From UBA5704 sp036264355 (GTDB lineage: Bacteria > Acidobacteriota > Thermoanaerobaculia > Multivoradales > UBA5704): a stretch of DNA of 64,000 nt. Location of the stretch: positions 1 through 64,000 of the forward strand of contig DATARD010000190.1 of NCBI GenBank assembly GCA_036264355.1. Direction: 5' to 3'. The stretch's first letter is position 1; each line of letters opens with the position of its first letter. Shown here in pieces: positions 26,470 to 33,531 of this stretch. The notes under the pieces were generated by a model. That model saw only the letters and a list, made by a program, of their open reading frames with translations. It was not told the DNA's origin and searched no databases. A program made the translations under genes and the position numbers.

Positions 26470-27831
26470 TTAGACGAGCCCCTGGTCCATCATCGCATCG
26501 GCCACCTTGAGGAAGCCGGCGATGTTGGCGCCGTTGACGTAGTTCCCCGGCGTGCCGAAGCGGTCGGCAGTTTCGACACACGCCTTGTGGATGCTCTTCA
26601 TGATCAGGTGCAGGCGGTTGTCGACCTCTTCCCGTGTCCAGCTATAGCGCATGCTGTTCTGCGCCATCTCCAGGCCCGAGGTGGCGACGCCACCGGCGTT
26701 CGCGGCCTTGCCGGGGCCATAGAGGATGCCCGCGTCGACGAACTGGTTGACGCCGTCGATGTGGGTGGGCATGTTCGCGCCCTCGGCCACCAGGTAGACG
26801 CCGTTGCGCAGCAGGTTGGCGGCGTCCTTGCCGTTGATCTCGTTCTGCGTGGCGCTCGGGAAGGCGCAGTCGGCTTTCAGGTCCCACAGCGAGTTGTGGC
26901 TGGCTCCCGGGTTGGTGGGGATGTAGACGGCGGTCTTGAACTTGTCGGCGTACTCCTCGATGCGGCCGCGGCGGACGTTCTTGAGGTCGAGAACGAAGGC
27001 GAGGCGCTCGCGGTCGATGCCGTGCTCGTCGATGATGTAGCCGCTCGAATCCGACAGGGTGATCGGCTTGGCGCCGAGGTCGAGGAGCTTCTCCACCGTG
27101 TACTGGGCCACGTTGCCGCTGCCCGACACCAGGCAGGTCTTGCCGTCGAGGCTCTGTTTGCGGGTGGCCAGCATCTCCTGGGCGAAGTAGACGCAGCCGT
27201 AGCCGGTCGCCTCGGGACGGATCAGCGAGCCGCCCCAGTTGAGCCCCTTGCCGGTGAGCACGCCGGTGAACTCGTTGCGCAGCCGCTTGTACTGCCCGAA
27301 CAGGTAGCCGATCTCCCGTCCGCCGACGCCGATGTCGCCGGCCGGTACGTCGGTGTTCGGGCCGATGTGGCGGCAGAGCTCGGTCATGAAGCTCTGGCAG
27401 AAACGCATCACCTCGTTGTCGCTCTTGCCCTTGGGATCGAAGTCCGAGCCGCCCTTGCCGCCGCCCATCGGGAGGGTGGTGAGCGAATTCTTGAAGACCT
27501 GCTCGAAGGCAAGGAACTTGAGGATGCCGAGGTTGACCGAGGGGTGGAAGCGCAGGCCGCCCTTGTAGGGACCGATCGCGCTGTTCATCTCGATGCGGAA
27601 GCCGCGGTTGATCTGGATCTCGCCGCGGTCGTCCTGCCAGGGAACGCGGAACATGAGGACCCGCTCGGGCTCGATGATCCGCTCGAGGATGCGGGCATGC
27701 CGGTATTCGGGGTGGCGGTCGAGCACCGGCCCCAGGGAATCGGCGACTTCCTGAACCGCCTGGTGGAACTCCGGCTCGGCCGGATTCTTCGCCTTCACAT
27801 CCGCCATCAGTGACGCAACATAATCGCTCAT
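26470..27831 (-). CDS. gdhA: NADP-type glutamate dehydrogenase
   Basis: 453 residues from the ATG at 27831, matching the length and N-terminus of the E. coli-type hexameric enzyme. Motifs: IGPYKGGLRFHPSVNLGILK, PMGGGKGGSDFDPKGKSD with the catalytic Lys, TDVPAGDIGVGGREIG, GSGNVAQYTVEKL for nucleotide binding, and VAEGANMPTHIDG. It interconverts glutamate and 2-oxoglutarate plus ammonia. An in-frame ATG at 27906 has its own GGAGAGG site and would add 25 residues that start MNDYTATL, a rough echo of MSDYVASL at the chosen start. First gene of the operon with the PEP-binding protein. Confidence 0.95.
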   Translation of the reverse strand: MSDYVASLMADVKAKNPAEPEFHQAVQEVADSLGPVLDRHPEYRHARILERIIEPERVLMFRVPWQDDRGEIQINRGFRIEMNSAIGPYKGGLRFHPSVNLGILKFLAFEQVFKNSLTTLPMGGGKGGSDFDPKGKSDNEVMRFCQSFMTELCRHIGPNTDVPAGDIGVGGREIGYLFGQYKRLRNEFTGVLTGKGLNWGGSLIRPEATGYGCVYFAQEMLATRKQSLDGKTCLVSGSGNVAQYTVEKLLDLGAKPITLSDSSGYIIDEHGIDRERLAFVLDLKNVRRGRIEEYADKFKTAVYIPTNPGASHNSLWDLKADCAFPSATQNEINGKDAANLLRNGVYLVAEGANMPTHIDGVNQFVDAGILYGPGKAANAGGVATSGLEMAQNSMRYSWTREEVDNRLHLIMKSIHKACVETADRFGTPGNYVNGANIAGFLKVADAMMDQGLV

Positions 27832-28024
27832 CAGCTCTCCCTTGCGCGCACGGGACGAAATCTCTGTGTCTGCATCGACGGTCAGGGTCGCAGTATAGTC
27901 GTTCATGGCCTCTCCTTCGGGGGGTTGTAACAGCCTGCCCGCATCTGAGCACAGACGCGGAGCGGCGTCCCCGCCATTTCAGGTGGAGAGGGACGCGCGG
28001 AGAGGCTGGGAGCGGGGGGCACCG

Positions 28025-28509
28025 TCAGGGTGCGATGAAGCCGTCCTCGCAAGCGAGGTCCGTCGCGGCAGCCACGAGCTCCAAGAAGATCGTCCGGTAG
28101 AAGATGTGCGTGCGCCCGTACCGGGTCTTCAGGTCGACAGCCAGCATCCAGAGCTTCTTCCAGAGCTTGTATACAGCGCCCGGGTCCGGATCGCCATCGA
28201 TATTGCCCAATGCGTCGAGGATGCAACTGATGAGAACTCTCGGCTTCCCCTCATGGACATGCAGGTCTCTCCCCTTGATGTCGCTGAGGGTAAACGGCTC
28301 AGGTCGTGAATGGAGACTCGGCAGGACTCGAGATGGCTGAGGATGCGGCTGAGACGGCCTTGGCCCCGCTCGGCAAGCTCGAGGACACAACGCGGCTTAC
28401 GACCCAGAGCGACCAGAATGGAGACGAGGGCCACGAAGTTGCGTTCGTACCCACTATCATAAGGAACGTTGAGGAAGACGCTCCGCTCGTCTGGAGTGTT
28501 CCCTGCCAT
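28025..28509 (-). pseudogene. TIR-like/nucleotide-binding-type hypothetical protein with internal deletion
   Basis: The N-terminus reads SVFLNVPYDSGYERNFVALV, then LGRKPRCVLELAERGQGRL and CRVSIHDLSR. This is the opening of a family of uncharacterised small proteins with a flavodoxin/TIR-like strand order. At about 28295 the frame shifts within CGTTTACC and another frame supplies the family's later part: LSDIKGRDLHVHEGKPRVLI and YGRTHIFYRTIFLELVAA. The middle 40-60 residues (normally NMPFELGLA-like) are missing. It lies 9 bp after a small basic protein gene, with which it would form a two-gene module. Confidence 0.55.
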
Positions 28510-28518
28510 GAGGCCGGG

Positions 28519-28743
28519 CTACGACTTCTTGGTCTCAAAGCCGAGAGCGGCGAGATCTCTGCGTGCGGCAGCGAGGTCTTTCTTCCTGATTCCAAGGGCT
28601 TTGCGAATTTCTGAGGCACTGGAGCCCTGGGTTACGTGGCGCCGGGGCCGGCGCGCTCTGGCGACAGAATGTGCCGCCTTCAGCTTCGTCTCCTTGGCGA
28701 CGGCTGACACGCGACCTGAGCGGGCTTCCACGGCAGTATCCAT
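28519..28743 (-). CDS. Small basic protein, first gene of a two-gene module
   Basis: 74 residues, rich in Lys, Arg and Ala. The C-terminal half, GSSASEIRKALGIRKKDLAA followed by ARRDLAALGF, has the spacing of a helix-turn-helix. It ends 9 bp before the damaged TIR-like gene, so I infer a regulator or antitoxin-like partner. No close family is recognised. Base composition here is less GC-rich than in the flanking genes. Confidence 0.55.
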   Translation of the reverse strand: MDTAVEARSGRVSAVAKETKLKAAHSVARARRPRRHVTQGSSASEIRKALGIRKKDLAAARRDLAALGFETKKS

Positions 28744-28806
28744 GCTCGGAAGAATAACAGGCTGAGGGTTCTGTGATCAAGCGACGGATCGGGTGCCGAC
28801 CGCGTT

Positions 28807-29646
28807 TCAGTCCCCGTGCCTGGAGTCTCGGCCCCTCTTCCCGCCTCTTTTTTCCCGCAGGTAGGCCGCAATCTCCGGGCGCTGGAGGTGCTCGGCCCAG
28901 TCGAGCGCGGTTCCCTGGTGGATGCGGTCTCTCGCGCCGAGATCGGCTCCGGCGTCCACAAGCACCTGGACGGCTTCGAGGGAGCCGGAATCCACGGCGT
29001 GGTGCAGGGCCGTTGCGTGGGGATGAAATCCGGGAGGGTTGTAGCCGTTCAGATCGATGCCGGGAGCGATCAGCAGGGCGAGGGCGCCGCCCTTGCCGTA
29101 GAGGGCGGCGCCGGCCAGCGCGGCCTGCCTGTCTTCGGGGCTTGCCGTTTTCACCAGACGCGCCAGGTCGTCCGTTCGTCCTGTACAGACCGCGGCCAGC
29201 AAGGTCAGTGTGGCGCCGCGACGGAGAAGCTGCTCGGCCGCGGCGAGCTCGCGGTGAGCGAGCGCCGGCACGAGGGCGCCGTCGAGACCGGCCCCGGCGT
29301 CGCCGAGCACGTCGATCAGGTCGCGCTGGACGCCGCTCTCCCGCGCGACGCGGCCGGAGCACACCAGGGCGAGCGCGTAGTCGATCTGCTCTTGCCGGGT
29401 GTCGGCCGCGGAGCGTTCCACCGCCTTGAGGATCGCGCGGGTCACCTCCCCGATGTTCCTGGGCAAGGTGCCGTTGCGGATCGGATTCTCCGCCACGAAC
29501 CAGAGCAGGTACGGCCGGTGGAAGTACCCCTCGCCGAAGTCGACACGATCGCGGACCAGCTCCGGGTGTGATTCCAGGAGGCGCTCCAGCGCGCTCACGT
29601 CTCCAGCGTCGAGAGCGGAGATGGCATCCTGGAGCAGCGGGTCCAT
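28807..29646 (-). CDS. Ankyrin-repeat protein
   Basis: 279 residues from the ATG at 29646, which opens MDPLLQDAISALDAGDVSAL; a start 21 codons upstream is possible but gives a non-conserved leader. Repeats are visible as SALERLLESHPEL near residue 15, then GGALALLIAPGIDLNGYNP, ATALHHAVDSGSLEAVQVLV and DAGADLGARDRIHQGTALDW near the C-terminus, typical ankyrin TALHxA and GADx motifs. The middle repeats are degenerate. It ends in a basic tail. No signal peptide, so a cytosolic protein-binding role is likely. Confidence 0.8.
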   Translation of the reverse strand: MDPLLQDAISALDAGDVSALERLLESHPELVRDRVDFGEGYFHRPYLLWFVAENPIRNGTLPRNIGEVTRAILKAVERSAADTRQEQIDYALALVCSGRVARESGVQRDLIDVLGDAGAGLDGALVPALAHRELAAAEQLLRRGATLTLLAAVCTGRTDDLARLVKTASPEDRQAALAGAALYGKGGALALLIAPGIDLNGYNPPGFHPHATALHHAVDSGSLEAVQVLVDAGADLGARDRIHQGTALDWAEHLQRPEIAAYLREKRGGKRGRDSRHGD

Positions 29647-29857
29647 GAGGAGAGCAAGCTTAGCGCAATCAAGAGAGGGAACCAGTCCCTGCGGCGTGTT
29701 AGCATCCACGTACTCAAACGCGGGCGCGGGAAATCCGGGCCATGCGTGGCGGTAGAGTCACCATTGCTCCCCGTCGCGGCACTCTTCTCTCAGAGCTTGC
29801 GGGGGGTGCATTGCTCAGTGAACGTGCTTCCTCTAGGATGGTCTCGTCACTCAAGCC

Positions 29858-31030
29858 ATGAAAAAGCCTCTCTCGGAAGCCGCAGACGCGCTGCGGCAGG
29901 CATTGGCGGACGCGGTCCGCGGTCTGGTGGAACGCGAGGCTCTCGCCCAGATGGTCACGCTGGCGGGTGTCGCCGAGGAGCATGTGCTCGTCATCGGCCC
30001 TCCCGGCACGGCCAAGAGCGAAGCGGTGCGCCGCATCGCCGGCGCGGTGCACGCGCGCTATTTCGAATACCTGCTCGGCCGGTTCACGGAGCCGAGCGAG
30101 ATCTTCGGCCCGATCGATCTGCGCCGCCTCCGCGAGGGCGTGGTGGAGACCGAGACGGCCGGGATGCTGCCCGAGGCCCAGTTCGCTTTCCTCGACGAGG
30201 TGTTCCGGGCTTCGACGGCGATCCTCAACACTCTGCTCGGCATTCTCAACGAGCGCGTCTTCCGGCGCGGCCACAGCATCATCCACTGCCCGCTGCGGGT
30301 CTGCGTCGGCGCCGCGAACGCGTTGCCGGAGGACGACTCGCTGGCGGCGTTCGCCGACCGCTTCCTGGTGCGCATCTTTGTCGATCCGGTGCCGGACCCG
30401 CGGCTGGAAGAGCTGCTGGAGGGTGGCTGGAATCTTGCGCGCCTCGACCTCCGCGCGGCGGCGAGCGTCGCCGATCTGGCGGATGTGGAGATCGTCTCCG
30501 CCGCGGCGCGGGACGCCGACCTGTCGTGGGTGCGCCCGCATCTGGCGCACGCCATCCGCCTGCTGCGCGGCGCCGGTATCGTGCTCTCCGACCGCCGGGC
30601 GGTGAAGTCGCAGCGCCTGGTGGCCGCCGCCGCCGCGCTCGCCGGGCGCACCAGGCCGACCGACGCCGACCTGTGGCCGCTGGTGCTGGTCGTTCCCACC
30701 CGCGAGCAGCAGTCGCTCGCCCGCGAGTGCCTGGGGGACGTGCTGGCGCTGAGCGAGAACGCGACGCTGCCGGCGGCGGCCGAGGAAGCTTCGCTCGGGC
30801 CGCTCGCCCGCGCTTCACGCATCGCCGACGCCGGCCGCGAGGCGTTGCGCGTGCGGCCGGCGGCCGGCGAGGAGCTCGAAAGCTGGTGTCTGCGTCTGGA
30901 AGGAATCGCCCGCGAGATCGATGCCGGCTTCGCCCCCGAGGCGTTGCCGGTGGATCTCGCGGAGGTACGGGCTGGCATTGTGGCAGCGCTCCGCGAGGTG
31001 TCGTCCCGGGAGCTGTCGGCAACGCATTGA
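29858..31030 (+). CDS. MoxR-family AAA+ ATPase of a ternary MoxR-vWA-bpX system
   Basis: 390 residues. Walker A is VIGPPGTAKSEAVRR near residue 50, Walker B is QFAFLDEVFRASTAIL near 110, and sensor 1 is CVGAANALPEDD; ILNERVFRRG is typical of the MoxR/RavA group. The C-terminal third is a helical lid extended by a Glu/Ala-rich tail. MoxR ATPases work as chaperone-like remodelers with a von Willebrand A partner; the three genes that follow supply that partner and the propellers. ATG at 29858, first gene of a tightly packed four-gene operon. Confidence 0.9.
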   Translation: MKKPLSEAADALRQALADAVRGLVEREALAQMVTLAGVAEEHVLVIGPPGTAKSEAVRRIAGAVHARYFEYLLGRFTEPSEIFGPIDLRRLREGVVETETAGMLPEAQFAFLDEVFRASTAILNTLLGILNERVFRRGHSIIHCPLRVCVGAANALPEDDSLAAFADRFLVRIFVDPVPDPRLEELLEGGWNLARLDLRAAASVADLADVEIVSAAARDADLSWVRPHLAHAIRLLRGAGIVLSDRRAVKSQRLVAAAAALAGRTRPTDADLWPLVLVVPTREQQSLARECLGDVLALSENATLPAAAEEASLGPLARASRIADAGREALRVRPAAGEELESWCLRLEGIAREIDAGFAPEALPVDLAEVRAGIVAALREVSSRELSATH

Positions 31031-31045
31031 TTTGGTGGTTTTTGT

Positions 31046-31528
31046 ATGAAGGATGATTTGATCGCCTTGACGTGGCGTCCACGGACGACACCGCTCGACC
31101 CGCTTGGCATGGCAGTGCGCGGGGATGCGGTTCGTGCGCTCGCCCAGCGCCTCCTGGCGCGCGACGACGAAGCCCTCGCCCGGTTGAGCGGCGTTGCGTC
31201 ACCCGGACTTCTGGTGGTCCTCGGCGAGGCCGCCGACCTCCCCTGGGTCGACGGCGCGGTGTATCTCGGCCGCGACGCCGACGCTCCGTCGCTCTTCCTG
31301 CCCACCAGCCGTGAGCCCACGGCGCCGCTGCCGCTGGTCGAGCGCGCCCTGCTCGCCCGGGCGCGCACCTCCGGCACGTCGCCGCCCTATGCCGTGCTGG
31401 TCGATCCACCGCTCCTCGCCTCGACCCAGGCGGCACGGCCGATCGTGCGGACGGTGTTGCAGGCCTGGCTCGCGCAGCCCGCGACGAAACCCGCGACGAA
31501 GCCGGTGCCGCGCGGAGGATCCTGCTGA
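31046..31528 (+). CDS. Small component of the MoxR-vWA-bpX system (bpX5-like)
   Basis: 160 residues between the ATPase and propeller genes, starting 15 bp after one and overlapping the next by one base (TGATG). It opens LIALTWRPRTTPLDPLGMAV and has GLLVVLGEAADLPWVDGAVY then LGRDADAPSLFLPT, features I associate with the small bpX5 domain of these systems. The C-terminus carries a PATKPATKP repeat and is probably disordered. Assignment rests mostly on position. Confidence 0.65.
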   Translation: MKDDLIALTWRPRTTPLDPLGMAVRGDAVRALAQRLLARDDEALARLSGVASPGLLVVLGEAADLPWVDGAVYLGRDADAPSLFLPTSREPTAPLPLVERALLARARTSGTSPPYAVLVDPPLLASTQAARPIVRTVLQAWLAQPATKPATKPVPRGGSC

Positions 31529-33531
31529 TGGATCTCCCCCGGCCGCTCGCCCCCTGGGGTCCCTACCTCTCCATCTTCCCGCGCGATCTCGCCCTGTCGC
31601 TCGGTCCGGTCCTGCAGCGTCTCTCCTCGGCGCTCGGCCCGCTCAAGGTGCGGCGCAGCAGCGGCGAAGGCGAGGCCGACGGTTTCGACGGGCTCAGCCG
31701 GCGCGGCCCCTATGAACGCCTGCTGGCCAGCGAGTGGCTGCTGGCCGACGAGGAGCCGGACGAATTCCTCCGCCGGGCGGTGATGGGCGAGCACATCTTC
31801 CTGCGCATCAACTCGCCGGAGCCGGGCGGCTCGCGGGTGTCGGTGGCGATCTTCGACGCCGGTCCGGGCCAGCTCGGCTCACCGCGCATCGCGCAGCTCG
31901 CCGCGCTGATCGTGCTCGCCCGGCGGGCCGAGGCGGCGGGCGTCCGCTTCGCCTGGGGCATCCTGCAAGATCCCGAGGCGCCGCTGTTCTACGACGTCAC
32001 GGAGCCCGCCATCCTCCGCCTGTTGCAGGCGCGCACGCCGCACGAGGCGACGGACGCGCAGGTGGCCGCCTGGCGGGCCCGGATGCACGGCTGGAAGGAG
32101 CTGGACGATCTTTGGATCGTCGGACCGCCGCGCCTGAGCTCAATGTCCACCACGCGCGGCGCCTCCGTCCTCCAGGTTTGGGACATCCTCGACCCGGAGG
32201 TCCGCCGGGTGGCGGTCAAAGTGCGGCGCGGGCAGGACGGGCCGCTCAACGAGGTCGCCCTGGAGCTGCCCGCCGACGCGGCCTGCGTGCGCCTGCTGCG
32301 CGATCCGTTCGCCGCCGCCGCCGCGCCGCCGCGCCGCCTGGAGCGCCGGCTAATCCCGGCCTCGAACCTGGTCTTTGCCGCCAACGGCTCGAAGCTCTTC
32401 GCCCGGGCGTCCGGCGGCGGCATCGTCGCCATCTCCATCCCCAATTCGCCGCGCGGCGAGGTCGGTGCGCCGCGGCTGTACGATCCGCGGCCGGGAGAGC
32501 CGCCGGTCGCCGTCGGGCTCACCGGCAAACAGGTGGTGGTCGCCACCTCGCGCCACGGCGTGCTGACACCGTGGGTCTACCTGAAGCGCGGCGCCGGCTT
32601 CCCCAGCGGCGCCTACACGGGCACCGCGGACGAGGAGACGACGCGGCCGTGGATGCGCTTTCAGCCGTTCCAGGACGCCGAGGCCGGCGACGTCTCGCCG
32701 GTGCTCCAGCCGTTCCTGACCCTCGGCGGCACCGACTTCGCGGTCGACGCGGCAGGCGGGCTCTTCCGCCTGCTGGAGGGTATTTCGAAAGCCGCGCCGT
32801 TGTTACCTCACCCCCCTGGCCCCCCTCTCCCATCGCCCTCCCACCCACCGGGAGAGGGGGGAAGGGAGAGCCAGACAGTGCTGCGTTCGTTTGGTGGCGG
32901 CGCCCCTCTCCCGGCGGCAGGGGGGGCGATGGGAGAGGGGACGGGGGTGAGGTCTTCGGGCGGCGAATCCCGAGACACCCATTCCCTCGAGCGGCTCGCC
33001 GAGCGGATCACCGCCGTCGCCGCCGTCGCCGGACAGCTCGTCTTCGTGGAGCCGGCCGGCGAGCACGGCCCCGCCCGCATCGCCACGGTCGCCGGCAACG
33101 GCCGGCCGGTGACCTCCGTCGAGCTGGACAGTCCCGCGGAGAACGCTTTCTTCGGCTTTGGCGGCAAACTCGCTCACCGCGACCACGGCCTCGCCGCCGT
33201 GGAGCACCTCGACGGATCGTGGGAGATCCTGAGCGCCCGCGGCCGCTCGTTCCTCACTCCCTTTGCCGGCAACCAGGTCAAGGGGATCGTGCGCGATACG
33301 CAACGCGGCGAGCCCGGCCTGCTCTTCGTCGACGAGGACCGCCGCACGCTCGTCGTCGCCGGCCTGAGCTGGACGCGCCGGCTCGCCCCGGCCGCCGCCG
33401 AGATCGTCCACGCCGCGGCGAGCGCCAGCCGCCCCCATGTGGCCTATGTCACCACCTCCGGCGAGGTCGTGGTGCTCTCCCTCGACCACGACGCGCCGCT
33501 CGTGCGGCTCATCCCGGAGGGCGGCCTGTGA
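31528..33531 (+). CDS. vWA-like/beta-propeller protein of the ternary system
   Basis: 667 residues. Residues about 85-180 resemble a degenerate von Willebrand A domain: GSRVSVAIFDAGPGQLGSPR and AALIVLARRAEAAGVRFAWG; the MIDAS DxSxS has become DAGPGQ, so metal binding is doubtful. From about residue 270 on, short four-strand repeats suggest a beta-propeller (SNLVFAANGSKLFARASGGG, PPVAVGLTGKQVVVATSRHG, RTLVVAGLSWTRRL). Residues 427-475 are not propeller but an in-frame palindromic insertion (see 32806-32952). The stop overlaps the GTG of the next gene. I take it as the vWA adaptor plus propeller of the system. Confidence 0.75.
   Translation: MDLPRPLAPWGPYLSIFPRDLALSLGPVLQRLSSALGPLKVRRSSGEGEADGFDGLSRRGPYERLLASEWLLADEEPDEFLRRAVMGEHIFLRINSPEPGGSRVSVAIFDAGPGQLGSPRIAQLAALIVLARRAEAAGVRFAWGILQDPEAPLFYDVTEPAILRLLQARTPHEATDAQVAAWRARMHGWKELDDLWIVGPPRLSSMSTTRGASVLQVWDILDPEVRRVAVKVRRGQDGPLNEVALELPADAACVRLLRDPFAAAAAPPRRLERRLIPASNLVFAANGSKLFARASGGGIVAISIPNSPRGEVGAPRLYDPRPGEPPVAVGLTGKQVVVATSRHGVLTPWVYLKRGAGFPSGAYTGTADEETTRPWMRFQPFQDAEAGDVSPVLQPFLTLGGTDFAVDAAGGLFRLLEGISKAAPLLPHPPGPPLPSPSHPPGEGGRESQTVLRSFGGGAPLPAAGGAMGEGTGVRSSGGESRDTHSLERLAERITAVAAVAGQLVFVEPAGEHGPARIATVAGNGRPVTSVELDSPAENAFFGFGGKLAHRDHGLAAVEHLDGSWEILSARGRSFLTPFAGNQVKGIVRDTQRGEPGLLFVDEDRRTLVVAGLSWTRRLAPAAAEIVHAAASASRPHVAYVTTSGEVVVLSLDHDAPLVRLIPEGGL
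32806..32952. repeat. 147-bp palindromic element inserted in frame in a propeller gene
   Basis: The ends are inverted repeats of about 50 bp: CCTCACCCCC...TCTCCCATCGCCC...CCGGGAGAGGGG on the left and its near-complement, ending GGGAGAGGGGACGGGGGTGAGG, on the right, around a centre of about 40 bp. Its length is 49 codons and it starts on a codon boundary, so the reading frame is kept and a Pro/Gly/Ser-rich insert is added. It looks like the dispersed CCCTCTCCC/GGGAGAGGG intergenic repeats of high-GC genomes. Confidence 0.8.

Noticed and set aside
32806..32952. Natural disordered loop instead of an inserted element
   Set aside because: The DNA has about 50-bp inverted ends, which protein-level low complexity does not explain.
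31734..33527. 1517-residue ORF that extends the bpX6 gene upstream
   Set aside because: The upstream 598 codons are Arg/Gly/Ala-rich and antiparallel in use to the propeller gene coded in another frame; the bpX6 domain starts at the GTG at 33528.
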